DNA of 64,000 nucleotides, taken from positions 1-64,000 of the forward strand of contig NZ_JAICCF010000003.1 of NCBI RefSeq assembly GCF_019492185.1. Reading direction: 5' to 3'. The DNA is from Chitinophaga rhizophila (GTDB taxonomy: Bacteria; Bacteroidota; Bacteroidia; Chitinophagales; Chitinophagaceae). Both the position numbers and the translations under genes were made by a program. Shown here one piece after another: positions 7,449 through 17,705 of the stretch (position 1 is the stretch's first letter; each line of letters begins with the position of its first letter). Under the pieces are notes generated by a model, which was not told the origin of the DNA, made no database searches, and saw only the letters and a program-made list of their open reading frames with translations.

Positions 7449-10043
7449 CTATTTCATCCATTCAGGTTTTAGCGCTCCCCTCAAATAATGGTCAAAGAAC
7501 TGTTGCTGCTTAACATTATAATCCAATTTATTTTCCGTTGATTCAATGGAATGTCCCTCATTTTCGTACTTTAACAGCCAAACTGGTTTTTGTAGACGTC
7601 GAAGAGCACTGAATATTTCAATAGCCTGCGAAAAAGGAACCTGTCTATCCTCTACATTATGCATTATTAAGAGAGGGGCACTTACTCGCTCAACATTAAA
7701 GATGGGGGAGTTTTTCAGATACACGTCAGGCTTCTCCCATAACAACGCGCCATGATTAGGCTGATTAAACATGAAATAATTTTGTTTCGTAGTACCAGCC
7801 CAAAGAAAAGAAAAACCACTTATATCATCACATGGACCTGCAGATTCTTGAGCGGCTTTAAATAACTTGGTCCGTGTAAGTAGTACCAGAGTCTCATATC
7901 CGCCAAAGCTATGCCCCTGAGCCCCCATTCGATTGAAATCAATACCCTCTAATTTTGCAAGCTTATTCACTGCTGCATTAATCGATTTTGAAATTGCATC
8001 AGCATTATTACCTGTTTCATAATGTATATCTGGAATAAATACTAGATAGCCATTGCTAACATACCACGGTATATTTATCTCTGAAGCTGTTAGAAATGGT
8101 TTTCGATAGACATTTAGTTCATCACTACGTTTTTCATAATAGTTAAAAATAATCGGATATTTCCTATTAGCATCGAAATCCTCCGGTTTATATAAAATCC
8201 CTTTTGCTCTTTTACCATTAGGCAAATCCCATTCAACCAACTGAGATTTCATCCAATTGTATAAAAGTTCAGGTTTTATATTTGATAGTTGCTTATAAGT
8301 AATAAAATCTTTGGTCAAAAAAAGGTTAGGGGATTGGCTTGTCGCCATTCGTTTCACAATATAAAAATCTGAATTGCCCACCCTTTGAGGAATATCATTT
8401 TCTACGTGAGTAGCCCATCCATTATCTGACTTATTGTTTCCATACACAAAATCGCCCATACATCTTTTGTCATATAAAAACTGGTTAGTGCAATCAACTC
8501 TTACAATTCCGTTCTGCTTATTCTCGCCATTGAATGCCGTGATCAATAAATGATCAGTAATGACTCGATCCAAACTTGAATTAATCGCGCGAAATATTAC
8601 TTTTTCTTTCCTGCCAACGCCCTTAGTAAGACATATTGGATGAGGGGAACCAGCTAAATTAATTTTCCATATATCATACTCATCGTAAATTAGTATCGTA
8701 TCGTTACTTAACCATCCGCCAACGCCATAAACGTTCTTCCGGACAGGTATATCACTTTCCTTGAGATAAAGTGCATGCTTAATTAATGATGATATTTCCC
8801 GCTTTATACCAGAAGAAACCTGATAGCTATAGTACTTTTTATCCATTTCATCAAACCAAACCACATATTTTCCTGAAGGTGATGTTCCAAAGCTTGGAAA
8901 ACCTGGTACGAAACATTTAGGCATCTGATAGATCTGAGTATGATTTCCTGTATTGGCTGATACTAATTGAAGTGAAAATGTGTCTCTATTCCAATTGTAT
9001 TCGTCCAAATTTACGTTGCTATAGGCTAATAACAAACTATCATTGTTCATATCCATAATTGTGGTAGAACCGTCTGTTAAATGCAACACTTTTGGATTCT
9101 TAATATTTGATACACACCTAATGCCCAAAACTTCACTTTCATCAACGTTTATAAACTTATCAGTGTATGACCAAATCCTCGAATATTCCTGATTAGACTG
9201 ATTGCTCTTTTCAATATTAAAAAATAGATTTTTTCCGTCAGGACTAAATTTTAATAGATACATTCCAATTTTATAGCTATCAAAAATACCCTGTGATCGA
9301 CCATTGGCGAGTGGTCTTGAGCTGTCCATACTGTAATGATAGTAATATATTTCTACCTCATCATTTACTGAGGATACAAAAAATGCGATTTGCTGACCTT
9401 TCGCATCTACTGTCCAATCATAAATTCTTTTTCCGGTATAAATATATTTTCTATCTAAAGAGTTCAGATTGAATAAAGATAAACCTGACGAATCTCTCAG
9501 TATTAAGAAATTATTAGAAGCATCAAATTCATAGTCAAGTACATTTGCGAATTTAAAAATCTCACTAAAATTTCCATCTGTTAAGACTAATTCACTAGAA
9601 CTGTCTTTTCTTAGATACGCCAACCATTGCCCATTTTCAGTGTTGCTCATTTCAAATGAAGCCACATTAGGATGATATTTAATTTCAGAACTGCCAAGCG
9701 TAACAATTACGAGACTATCAATCCCCATCAATACCACAGCATGCTTAGAGTCTTGAGTGAATAATGCTTTTGAGGCATTCCCAAATTTTCTCGTATAATT
9801 ATTAATTAAACTTTGAATGATAAACATTTCGCCAGCGGCTTCGGACTCTACCTTATACATTAGATATTTACCATCTCTACTAACATCACTACTCATATTT
9901 AAGGAAATGTCACTCAGACTAGGCCATGTTTTATACGAATTATTGTCAATTAGTTTCTTTTGAGCGACAGCGAACGGACTAATGAATAATACAAAATAAA
10001 TTGATAGCCAAATACACATTATGAAAACTCTGATATAAATCAT
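7449..10043 (-). CDS. S9 family serine peptidase (prolyl oligopeptidase/DPP-like), exported
   Basis: An 864-residue protein with an N-terminal hydrophobic export signal ending in FAVAQ. Residues ~30-580 have the repetitive beta-propeller pattern of DPP4-like peptidases (repeated WDG/YSPDG-type segments such as LKFSPDGKNLFFNI). The C-terminal ~250 residues are the alpha/beta-hydrolase: nucleophile Ser ~711 in GHSFGG, Asp ~797 in NVEDRQVP, His ~830 in NEGHSIES. It should cleave short peptides in the periplasm or at the surface. It is the fourth gene of a minus-strand run with SusC, SusD and a GH2 enzyme (gap of 76 bp to the GH2). Base composition is AT-richer than the rest of the window. Confidence 0.9.
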   Translation of the reverse strand: MIYIRVFIMCIWLSIYFVLFISPFAVAQKKLIDNNSYKTWPSLSDISLNMSSDVSRDGKYLMYKVESEAAGEMFIIQSLINNYTRKFGNASKALFTQDSKHAVVLMGIDSLVIVTLGSSEIKYHPNVASFEMSNTENGQWLAYLRKDSSSELVLTDGNFSEIFKFANVLDYEFDASNNFLILRDSSGLSLFNLNSLDRKYIYTGKRIYDWTVDAKGQQIAFFVSSVNDEVEIYYYHYSMDSSRPLANGRSQGIFDSYKIGMYLLKFSPDGKNLFFNIEKSNQSNQEYSRIWSYTDKFINVDESEVLGIRCVSNIKNPKVLHLTDGSTTIMDMNNDSLLLAYSNVNLDEYNWNRDTFSLQLVSANTGNHTQIYQMPKCFVPGFPSFGTSPSGKYVVWFDEMDKKYYSYQVSSGIKREISSLIKHALYLKESDIPVRKNVYGVGGWLSNDTILIYDEYDIWKINLAGSPHPICLTKGVGRKEKVIFRAINSSLDRVITDHLLITAFNGENKQNGIVRVDCTNQFLYDKRCMGDFVYGNNKSDNGWATHVENDIPQRVGNSDFYIVKRMATSQSPNLFLTKDFITYKQLSNIKPELLYNWMKSQLVEWDLPNGKRAKGILYKPEDFDANRKYPIIFNYYEKRSDELNVYRKPFLTASEINIPWYVSNGYLVFIPDIHYETGNNADAISKSINAAVNKLAKLEGIDFNRMGAQGHSFGGYETLVLLTRTKLFKAAQESAGPCDDISGFSFLWAGTTKQNYFMFNQPNHGALLWEKPDVYLKNSPIFNVERVSAPLLIMHNVEDRQVPFSQAIEIFSALRRLQKPVWLLKYENEGHSIESTENKLDYNVKQQQFFDHYLRGALKPEWMK

Positions 10044-10119
10044 TTTAATTTCTTTATGTTACCTAAATCTATGGATTGGAGTTGCATCTATTTTGCAGAG
10101 AGAAGAATAATAGATATGC

Positions 10120-12777
10120 CTATTGACTAGTACCCCATGTAGGTTCGCCCTTTTTCATTTTTTCAAGATTTTTAACTATGTCTTCAAATATCCCATTTCC
10201 TACTGCTAATTTCAATCCTGCTTCTTGAGCTTGAATCGCCATATCTTTTTTACCAAGTCTATATAGCAGATTAGCGTAGGTGTCATAATAATTCGCTGTT
10301 GGCTCCATCCTAACTACCTTTTCGCTCCATTTAATCGCAGTTGCAAGGAGTTCTTTATTACCAGTATTTTCAAAAACGGCCCAAGCATCATTATTTAGAT
10401 CAAAAACTCCAATAGATTTAGGATATTTTCTATGAATTTCAGACTTGACATCAACAAATCGGGGAATATCCTTTTTTAGATAGTAATAAAGAGCGCGTTC
10501 TTCCTGGACTGCAAGCTCACCTTCGGACCCATATTTTCTTCTCATGGTCTCTATTAAAGCATCCCAGTCAGCTTGAGTCATGTCGTCCTTTTTCATAGAG
10601 AGGAAATCGCTCTTAATTATTCCTCTGACAACTTTTAAGGTTTCTTCCCCAACGTCAATTTTGCGAATGCTGTCGGAATTTTCAGCAATGAATGTAAATG
10701 CTGAGGAATTGGCATCCCTAACAAATCGTTGAAGAAACAGGAGATTTATCTCAGAAAATGGATTTTGCAATGATTTGAAATAGTCGTCACAATATTTACT
10801 GATATTTATATCGTCATGTTCCTTATTGGCATGAATTGTCAATGCTCTTAAAAACGATGAGTCGCGTCTTCCATTTTTATATTCATTACAATTTTGCGTG
10901 TAGGTTCTATAAACTGCCTCTGGCAAATCAAGAGACATGTTATTGCTAATCATTCTCATTTCGGGCGCAGCAAGATTTGGCACAAGACGTGAATTGATTC
11001 TGCAAATAGTATCTAGCGGAATTTTTATCACTTTTCGGTCATATGTCATTATACCATTCAGCTCAGACTCAACATCATAGGGTTGAGTATAAATAGATGC
11101 ACTTAATCCAGCTTCTTTCAACAATACCAGCGTGTCTATCATTTTCCTATACACATCTATCATTTCATTAGGACTTAATATTCCACTATACCCCCAGCCA
11201 GTATTTAAATCGTCCCATAAATGCCCTTGAACGCTAACACCAAGACCTCCAAATTCACCCAATACATTCACCTTGCCAGACTGGTATGGTGCTAGTCTTG
11301 GATATGGATAAGAATGAACATCTGTCATATCTGCAGATATGTAAGGGTTGGGCGAAGGACTTTTTAATTGACCATCAACATATAAAAGTTCTCCTGAATG
11401 TCCATTAACTAATCGGGTAGAATCCATTTCTTTAACCCACTCCGTAATTCGCTGCTGATCATATTGTCCCCATTTTTCATTAAAGATTACCCATGTAACG
11501 ATTGATGGGGCATTATATAACTGATTGATTGTTTCACCAATCTGCCTTTCAAATGCAGATTTTGCAACAGTTGATAAAGACTGGTTGGGATTCACAAAAT
11601 CTTGCCATACAAGCATTCCTATTTTGTCTGCATGATAATACCACCTTGCAGGCTCAATTTTAATATGCTTTCTTATTGTATTAAAGCCCATCAGCTTGCT
11701 GATATTTATATCAAAAGCTAAGGCTTCATCTGTAGGAGCAGTGTATATCCCTTCTGGCCAATAACCCTGATCTAAAATGCCGAGATTGTAATAATACTTA
11801 TTGTTCAAAAAAATACGCTCTTTGCCGTCGTGCCCTTTTAAGATCGATATTTTACGCATACCGAAGTAACTTTTAACATTATCCACTTCTGCTCCATCAC
11901 GATATATTCGAGCATAGCAATCATATAAATATGGATCTTCAGGGCTCCAAGTATGCATTTCCTTTATTGGCACTTTTATTATATGGCCTATTAATCCCTT
12001 AACCTTTACCCCATTTGAAACCTCAAGTTCAACAACACAATTTTTACAACCATTATCATTTAACTTTACTTCAGCTAATAGCTCTTTTTGGTCGATATCA
12101 GGAGTTAATCGCAGACTTGTGATATATGTTTCTGGCACCGATTCGAGCCATACTGTTTGCCATATGCCTGACGATGAAGTATAATAAATCTCACCAGGTC
12201 TGATAACTTGTTTACCATGAGGTCCTGATCCTTGGTCTGTCGGATCTATTACTTTAACTAAAATCTCATTACTATCTTTCCTTAAAAATTTAGTGAGGTC
12301 AAAAGTAAAGGATGTATAGCCTCCAGAGTGTTGACCAATCTCTTTACCGTTAAGATAAACAGTTGCCTGATAATCAACAGCACCAAAATGCAAGAGCAAT
12401 TTACGGCCATTTAACTGGAATGGTGTCTTGAACGATTTCCGGTACCAAATTGCCTGATAAGGCATCAAAGTTTTTTTGACGCCAGACAAACTGGATTCTA
12501 TAGGATATGGAACTAGTATTTTATCCAGAAAAGCTGAGGGTACTGACTCATGATCGTCAACTATAGAACAATCCCATAAACCATTTAGACTTTCCCAATT
12601 AGGTCTTTGCAATTGAGGTCTTGGGTAGTCACTCAATGGTGCGTCTGGAACTACATCCTTTGACCACCTACTTTCAATAGTGATTGGCTTTTTTTGCCAT
12701 TTTACCTCTTGTGCGAAACAGACCGATAATATAGAAAATAATAAACCTAATAGGCACTGAATTTTTTTTACTAACAT
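10120..12777 (-). CDS. GH2 family glycoside hydrolase fused to a C-terminal TPR-like domain, exported
   Basis: An 885-residue protein with a signal peptide ending in SVCFAQ. Residues ~55-200 are the GH2 sugar-binding jelly roll (NGLWDCSIVDD, then WYRKSF, VYLNGKEIGQHSGGYTSF). A middle beta-sandwich and the TIM barrel follow (MGFNTIRKHIKIEPARWYYH, LVWQDF). The acid/base Glu ~433 is in VIFNEKWGQ and the nucleophile Glu ~509 in LGEFGGLG. From about residue 615 the protein is helical and TPR-like (ALYYYLKKDI, WAVFENTGNKELL, DTYANLLYRLGKKDMAI). That is the type of C-terminal extension usually seen on thioredoxin-like proteins of Bacteroidota SusCD loci, not on GH2 enzymes. The substrate is unknown (beta-galactoside or beta-glucuronide types are possible). 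Confidence 0.85.
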   Translation of the reverse strand: MLVKKIQCLLGLLFSILSVCFAQEVKWQKKPITIESRWSKDVVPDAPLSDYPRPQLQRPNWESLNGLWDCSIVDDHESVPSAFLDKILVPYPIESSLSGVKKTLMPYQAIWYRKSFKTPFQLNGRKLLLHFGAVDYQATVYLNGKEIGQHSGGYTSFTFDLTKFLRKDSNEILVKVIDPTDQGSGPHGKQVIRPGEIYYTSSSGIWQTVWLESVPETYITSLRLTPDIDQKELLAEVKLNDNGCKNCVVELEVSNGVKVKGLIGHIIKVPIKEMHTWSPEDPYLYDCYARIYRDGAEVDNVKSYFGMRKISILKGHDGKERIFLNNKYYYNLGILDQGYWPEGIYTAPTDEALAFDINISKLMGFNTIRKHIKIEPARWYYHADKIGMLVWQDFVNPNQSLSTVAKSAFERQIGETINQLYNAPSIVTWVIFNEKWGQYDQQRITEWVKEMDSTRLVNGHSGELLYVDGQLKSPSPNPYISADMTDVHSYPYPRLAPYQSGKVNVLGEFGGLGVSVQGHLWDDLNTGWGYSGILSPNEMIDVYRKMIDTLVLLKEAGLSASIYTQPYDVESELNGIMTYDRKVIKIPLDTICRINSRLVPNLAAPEMRMISNNMSLDLPEAVYRTYTQNCNEYKNGRRDSSFLRALTIHANKEHDDINISKYCDDYFKSLQNPFSEINLLFLQRFVRDANSSAFTFIAENSDSIRKIDVGEETLKVVRGIIKSDFLSMKKDDMTQADWDALIETMRRKYGSEGELAVQEERALYYYLKKDIPRFVDVKSEIHRKYPKSIGVFDLNNDAWAVFENTGNKELLATAIKWSEKVVRMEPTANYYDTYANLLYRLGKKDMAIQAQEAGLKLAVGNGIFEDIVKNLEKMKKGEPTWGTSQ

Positions 12778-12852
12778 CTCAAAAGATTAAAAATCTACAA
12801 CAAATAACAATCATTTACTCAAGGGCAACCTTTTCCTAACAGTAGCCAGGTA

Positions 12853-14316
12853 TCATCGTTCGGGATATCCAGGATTCTGATGCCCCCTTAAACTCGGATT
12901 TCTTTGAATATCCTGAACAGGTATTGGATATAATGCTTTATAACTATTCCAAACGATTCCCTTATCGATCGCTACTTTTTGCATTACCATATCAACGTTT
13001 CCAGTACGCTTCAAATCAAACCATCTATGTCCCCATTCAGTGAACAGTTCCTTCCTTCGTTCTTTTAAAATTATGTCCAAAACTTCTTCCTTTGAACTTG
13101 CTACTATATCTGATAATCCGGCGCGTGTTCTAATTATATTTATATCATCCATAGCCGAATTACTACCACCTATTCGATTCATTTGCGCTCTGGCTTCAGC
13201 CCTGATAAGATACTGTTCAGCCAACCTTAACACAGTTAAATACTCAGTTCTCTCCTGTGGTAGATAAGCCTTGTATTTAAATGGGTAATAATAGACTATA
13301 CCATCACTTACCACACTATCAATCCAGTTCACTCTACGTTGATCTTCAAAAGAATAATTCTTCAGTAACGATTGGCTTAAATAGAAGGGACGCGACTCAG
13401 TCGGGCCGCCACGAGGGTTAAGTTCTGTTGGAGCTAACACTAACACCTCCGCATCGATTGTATTTTGATTCAGATTCACAGGCTGTAGTTGCCATATGGC
13501 CTCCCTACTACCCTTTAAAAAAACGTTTTTAGGATTTTCAAGCATGTACATGGCTGTGTTATCTATAACCTTCGATGCCTCTTGTTCCGCTAACGCCCAA
13601 TTTTGATTGTATAGATATACCCTTGCCAGTAATGCAGAAACCGCAAACTTATTAGGTCGGATTCTTTCACTTGTGTTTGTTATAAGATCAGCATTCAAAT
13701 ATTGGTCTGAAAGATCTCCCTGAGCTTCTTTTAGATCGTTGATCATCTGAGCGTATAGGTTAACCATTGGTTCACGCGGAGCAATAACATTTATATTTTT
13801 GTCTGTGGATAGCAACAATGGAACTGACCCATAAAAGTTTACTAAATAAAAATACATAAAGGCTCGAAGAAACTTAGCTTCCGCTAATAGTCTCTTTTTT
13901 ACATCTGTTGTCAATGCAACAGAAGCAGAAATACCCTCTATTGCAGAATTTATTCTATATAAATATGCATATAATTCCGACCAGTATAATTGATCTCCAT
14001 TATTAGTTAGACTATTATGATAAATCAAAGTCAATATACTTGATGCATTGATGACAGGTATCAATTCGTCCGCTGACAAACCTGGTCTAATTGAAACAGA
14101 TTGTTCCCCATTGAATATTCCATTGGAACTCATGCTAGTATAAATCCCCGTTAACACCGAGATAGCGGTTGTATTGCTACTATAGATCTCAGAGCCTATT
14201 ATTTCGTTAATAGGAGGATCAACTTCTATTAGTTTTTTACAGCTCGATATAGATATTACAAGCCAGCAAATAAAAAGAAGCCTGAATATTTTCCCGAAGA
14301 GTGTTATGAACGTCAT
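12853..14316 (-). CDS. RagB/SusD family nutrient-uptake lipoprotein
   Basis: A 487-residue lipoprotein (Cys26 in ISISSCKK). The SusD pattern is clear: YWSELYAYLYRINSAIEGI, RLLAEAKFLRAFMYFYLVNFYG, ALLARVYLYNQNWALAEQEA and a C-terminal EQYLIRAEARAQM, WGHRWFDLKRTG, LYPIPVQDIQRNP. SusD proteins are surface lids that pass ligands to the SusC channel. The gene is 30 bp downstream of the SusC gene, so the two are co-transcribed. Confidence 0.96.
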   Translation of the reverse strand: MTFITLFGKIFRLLFICWLVISISSCKKLIEVDPPINEIIGSEIYSSNTTAISVLTGIYTSMSSNGIFNGEQSVSIRPGLSADELIPVINASSILTLIYHNSLTNNGDQLYWSELYAYLYRINSAIEGISASVALTTDVKKRLLAEAKFLRAFMYFYLVNFYGSVPLLLSTDKNINVIAPREPMVNLYAQMINDLKEAQGDLSDQYLNADLITNTSERIRPNKFAVSALLARVYLYNQNWALAEQEASKVIDNTAMYMLENPKNVFLKGSREAIWQLQPVNLNQNTIDAEVLVLAPTELNPRGGPTESRPFYLSQSLLKNYSFEDQRRVNWIDSVVSDGIVYYYPFKYKAYLPQERTEYLTVLRLAEQYLIRAEARAQMNRIGGSNSAMDDINIIRTRAGLSDIVASSKEEVLDIILKERRKELFTEWGHRWFDLKRTGNVDMVMQKVAIDKGIVWNSYKALYPIPVQDIQRNPSLRGHQNPGYPER

Positions 14317-14345
14317 ATTCTACGTTTTATGAAGACACGGATTTG

Positions 14346-17300
14346 CTATAAAGAAATTTGGATTCCTACTGACAAAGTTCTAAGGGGTGGAAGTGCGGAA
14401 ATTGTTTGGGTTTCTGGATCTAAGCCTCTATAATTAGTTAACGTAATTAGATTTTGGGCATGCAGATATACTTTTACGTTGTTTACATGTAGCCTATTCT
14501 TCCAAATTTCGGGAATTGAATATGACAATGATAAATTTTTTAACCTTATAAAAGATGCATCAACATAGTTTGCATCACTCTGAGCCCACAAAGAAGATGA
14601 TCTGAAATATTCATCTGAAAATGTTCCGTAAACCTTCGCTATTTTTGAAGCATCTTCGCTACTTCTCCATCTTTGAAGATATTCTGACGGGAGATTTATA
14701 GGCAAAAAACCTGCTGGAGTATTTACATACTCATTTAAAAAGCTTGTACCTGTTTGCTTGGTAAATTGCAAAAAAACATCTAGGCTGAATCCTTTGTATG
14801 AAAAAGTATTTGAAAGGCCTCCATAGAATTTTGGTTCGGTAAATATCCTTTGGTGTTGCCCATAATCTAATCTATCTGGCTCTGAGGGATCAAGAGTAAT
14901 AGTTCCATTTGAATTTAAAAATTGGTACTGGCCTGTCTTTGGATCAATTCCAGCTGATTTAAAAGCTTTTAGCTCACCATAGAACGGTCTTCCTATTTCG
15001 TATAATCCGTAGGAAGCAGATTTTTCTAAATCTGGAAATGACAAAAGTTTGTTTCTATTTCGCGTAAAATTGAACGAGGTTGACCATGTGAATTGTCTAT
15101 TTTTGATATTTTCTGTTCTAATTATAAATTCTATACCCGTATTCTGAACTAACGCTGGAGAATTGACAAAAGTAACTCCGAATCCCGCCATTGAGGGATA
15201 TGGATAAACGACAAGCTGATTATTAGATTTGTTTCTAAAATGTGAACCCGTAAAAAACAATCGATCTTCCCAAAATCCTAATTCTAAAGCATACTCGGTT
15301 TTCTTAGTAGTTTCCCATGCATAATCAGTATTATATAGCCCTAAGGTAGTGTAACCTCTAGTTCCCTGATAGGGATCACTAGCATTTATACTTCCGTATC
15401 GTTCAAAGTATGCGTAATCAGTAATACCATCATTACCAGAGGAACCATAGCTAAACCTGATTTTACCAAAACTAAGTGCTTTCAGATTATTTTTGATGAA
15501 TGACTGCTGAGTAAAAATCCAAGCAGCACCGACGGATGCAAAACTTCCAAATTGATTTCCTGGGCCAAAACGACTGCTGCCATCTCTCCTCACATTCATG
15601 TTGACTATAAATTCCTTTTTGAAATTATAAGTTATACGACCAAATACTGCCGCATATTTATACTGAGAGGAGGTATTTCTGATTATATAACTTGCCGCAG
15701 AAGAAAGATTTTTTAACAGAGCATCACTTTGAAATCCGCTTGCATTTATGACTTGCGCTTCGTTATTAGTATGCTGAATTGATCCACCTAAAAGTACATC
15801 AAGGTTCCCTTCATTAATATCTAAACTATAATTTAATTGAGGCTCAATGTTCAAATTTCTCACACTGTTAGTATTAAAGGCGGAACTTGCAAAAGGATCC
15901 TGCAGATCCTCAGGCGCCCTTCCTGCAAACGGAAACGTCTTTCTAAATGACTTCCCATTCAACTCACTATATCCTAGAGTGGTTCGGGCAGTCAACCCAG
16001 GCAGAATTGTATAACTTAAATTTGCACTTGTAAGTAAGTTTGTAATTTTAGATTCATATGTCTTCGATAATTCTGCATAAGGATTGGTCCAGCTTCTATT
16101 TCCAGAGGGCTGCGGGGCCCAATTCAACGACCCATCTTCATTATAAATGGATGGAGCGTTAGGTGCAAGGGTTAATGCGGCTCTTGTAAAGTCCACACCT
16201 GGAAGTGTATTCTTATCAATCATGTAACTTGCAGTAACAGTAGCCTGAAACTTCTTATTATTAGATGTTCCGGTCAAACTCATTCTCCCGCTTCCTTTCT
16301 GATCTGAATTATCCCCTGCGAATACTGTCGTTTCTTTATGAAAATTACCCCCAATGTCAAAAGCTATATTATCCCCCCCACCGGATATGTTTCCCTGAAA
16401 GTCATTATAACGGGCCGCATTTCCTAATAACTCTTTCTGCCAATCAGTATATCGGTTCTGGTCCCAGATAAAAAGATCTGGTGCGACCTGATATTTGTAC
16501 TCAGGTATACCATAAGGATGCGTATTTACAAAATCAACTCCTGAATTAGTAAAAGCCTCTCTTCTCATTTCTATGTACTGTGGAGTATTCATCAAAGAAA
16601 CTCTCTTCGGCACTGTTGCCCAACCAGTTTGAGCATTGATATCAATCTTAGTGGCACCTTTCTTACCCTTCTTTGTAGTAATGAGAATAACACCATTCGC
16701 ACCTCTACTACCATAGATGGATGTAGCATCTGCATCTTTCAGTACATCAATGGATTCGATTTCATTTGGGTTAATAAAACTTAGCGATGATATCTGATAC
16801 AAAGAAGGACCATCCAAACCAGGGATATTATTAACAATAGGTAGTCCATCCACAACTACTAAAGGCTCACTCTTAAAATTCAGTGAGTTCTTACCCCTGA
16901 TCTGAATATTCACCGCTCCCCCTGCAACACCAGTGGTAGGCGTTACCTGTAAACCTGCTACCCGACCCTGCAATGCATACAACGGATTATTCACCGGCTG
17001 CATCTCAATCTCTTCTTTCTTTATACTAACAATGCTTGACGTTGTTAATCGCTTTGTTGTGGTACCATAAGGTATCACCACGATCTCATCCAATTCACCC
17101 ACCTTGCCTTTAAGTAGGATCCTTCCAATTGTTCTTCTACCCTTTACCGGTATTTCCTCGGGAACAAAAGACACATTCGTTACAACAATGGAGGCATTCG
17201 TCTTGATATCATTCAGCACAAAATCACCACTGGTGCTGGTTATCGTTCCCATATTACTACCTTTCACCTGCACTGTCGCACCTATTACTGGTTCACCTTT

Positions 17301-17705
17301 TTCGTCAACAACCTTTCCTGTTACAGTAATTGTTTTGACCGTATCCATATCAACCCTGTGCTCTTCTATTGCGAACTTTTTTTTAACAGCAATAGTATTC
17401 TCACTTACCTCTACCCACGCAAACCCGCGTTCGTCCAACAACTCGTGCAGTACATTCTCCACCGGTCTATTCTTCACATCCAATGATACATTCTTATGCC
17501 CTGCTAAATCTGCGTCCTGGAAATATATATACAATCCACTTTTCTTTGACACCTGGCGTAGTACATCCGCCAGAGACGAATTTTTAATTGTAATACTGAC
17601 TGGCTTCCCCTGAAACGGAACAGCATAACTCTCTTGCTGCAGGCATAACAGCACAACCATACAGCAGTATAGGAATGCATGGCTGAGTTTGACAATCATT
17701 TGCAT
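14346..17705 (-). CDS. SusC/RagA-type TonB-dependent transporter with STN signalling domain
   Basis: A 1119-residue protein. I start it at the ATG at 17705 so that the hydrophobic signal peptide (IVKLSHAFLYCCMVVLLCL) is near the N-terminus; an ATG at 17756 would add 17 residues. After the signal comes an STN domain (ITIKNSSLADVLRQVSKKSG, then NVLHELLDERGFAWVEV), then a CarboxypepD-regulatory-like repeat (VTGKVVDEKGEPVIGATVQV), a TonB plug (NNPLYALQGRVAGLQV, LVVVDGLPI, IESIDVLKDADATSIYGSRG) and a 22-strand barrel. The STN domain lets an outer-membrane transporter signal to an inner-membrane FecR. A FecI/FecR pair is divergent 765 bp away. The ligand is unknown; a neighbouring peptidase and GH2 suggest a glycopeptide or oligosaccharide. 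Confidence 0.96.
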   Translation of the reverse strand: MQMIVKLSHAFLYCCMVVLLCLQQESYAVPFQGKPVSITIKNSSLADVLRQVSKKSGLYIYFQDADLAGHKNVSLDVKNRPVENVLHELLDERGFAWVEVSENTIAVKKKFAIEEHRVDMDTVKTITVTGKVVDEKGEPVIGATVQVKGSNMGTITSTSGDFVLNDIKTNASIVVTNVSFVPEEIPVKGRRTIGRILLKGKVGELDEIVVIPYGTTTKRLTTSSIVSIKKEEIEMQPVNNPLYALQGRVAGLQVTPTTGVAGGAVNIQIRGKNSLNFKSEPLVVVDGLPIVNNIPGLDGPSLYQISSLSFINPNEIESIDVLKDADATSIYGSRGANGVILITTKKGKKGATKIDINAQTGWATVPKRVSLMNTPQYIEMRREAFTNSGVDFVNTHPYGIPEYKYQVAPDLFIWDQNRYTDWQKELLGNAARYNDFQGNISGGGDNIAFDIGGNFHKETTVFAGDNSDQKGSGRMSLTGTSNNKKFQATVTASYMIDKNTLPGVDFTRAALTLAPNAPSIYNEDGSLNWAPQPSGNRSWTNPYAELSKTYESKITNLLTSANLSYTILPGLTARTTLGYSELNGKSFRKTFPFAGRAPEDLQDPFASSAFNTNSVRNLNIEPQLNYSLDINEGNLDVLLGGSIQHTNNEAQVINASGFQSDALLKNLSSAASYIIRNTSSQYKYAAVFGRITYNFKKEFIVNMNVRRDGSSRFGPGNQFGSFASVGAAWIFTQQSFIKNNLKALSFGKIRFSYGSSGNDGITDYAYFERYGSINASDPYQGTRGYTTLGLYNTDYAWETTKKTEYALELGFWEDRLFFTGSHFRNKSNNQLVVYPYPSMAGFGVTFVNSPALVQNTGIEFIIRTENIKNRQFTWSTSFNFTRNRNKLLSFPDLEKSASYGLYEIGRPFYGELKAFKSAGIDPKTGQYQFLNSNGTITLDPSEPDRLDYGQHQRIFTEPKFYGGLSNTFSYKGFSLDVFLQFTKQTGTSFLNEYVNTPAGFLPINLPSEYLQRWRSSEDASKIAKVYGTFSDEYFRSSSLWAQSDANYVDASFIRLKNLSLSYSIPEIWKNRLHVNNVKVYLHAQNLITLTNYRGLDPETQTISALPPLRTLSVGIQISL

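Noticed and set aside
7449..17705. Integrated mobile element
   Set aside because: Despite AT-rich composition I find no integrase, transposase, tRNA-linked direct repeats or IS ends.
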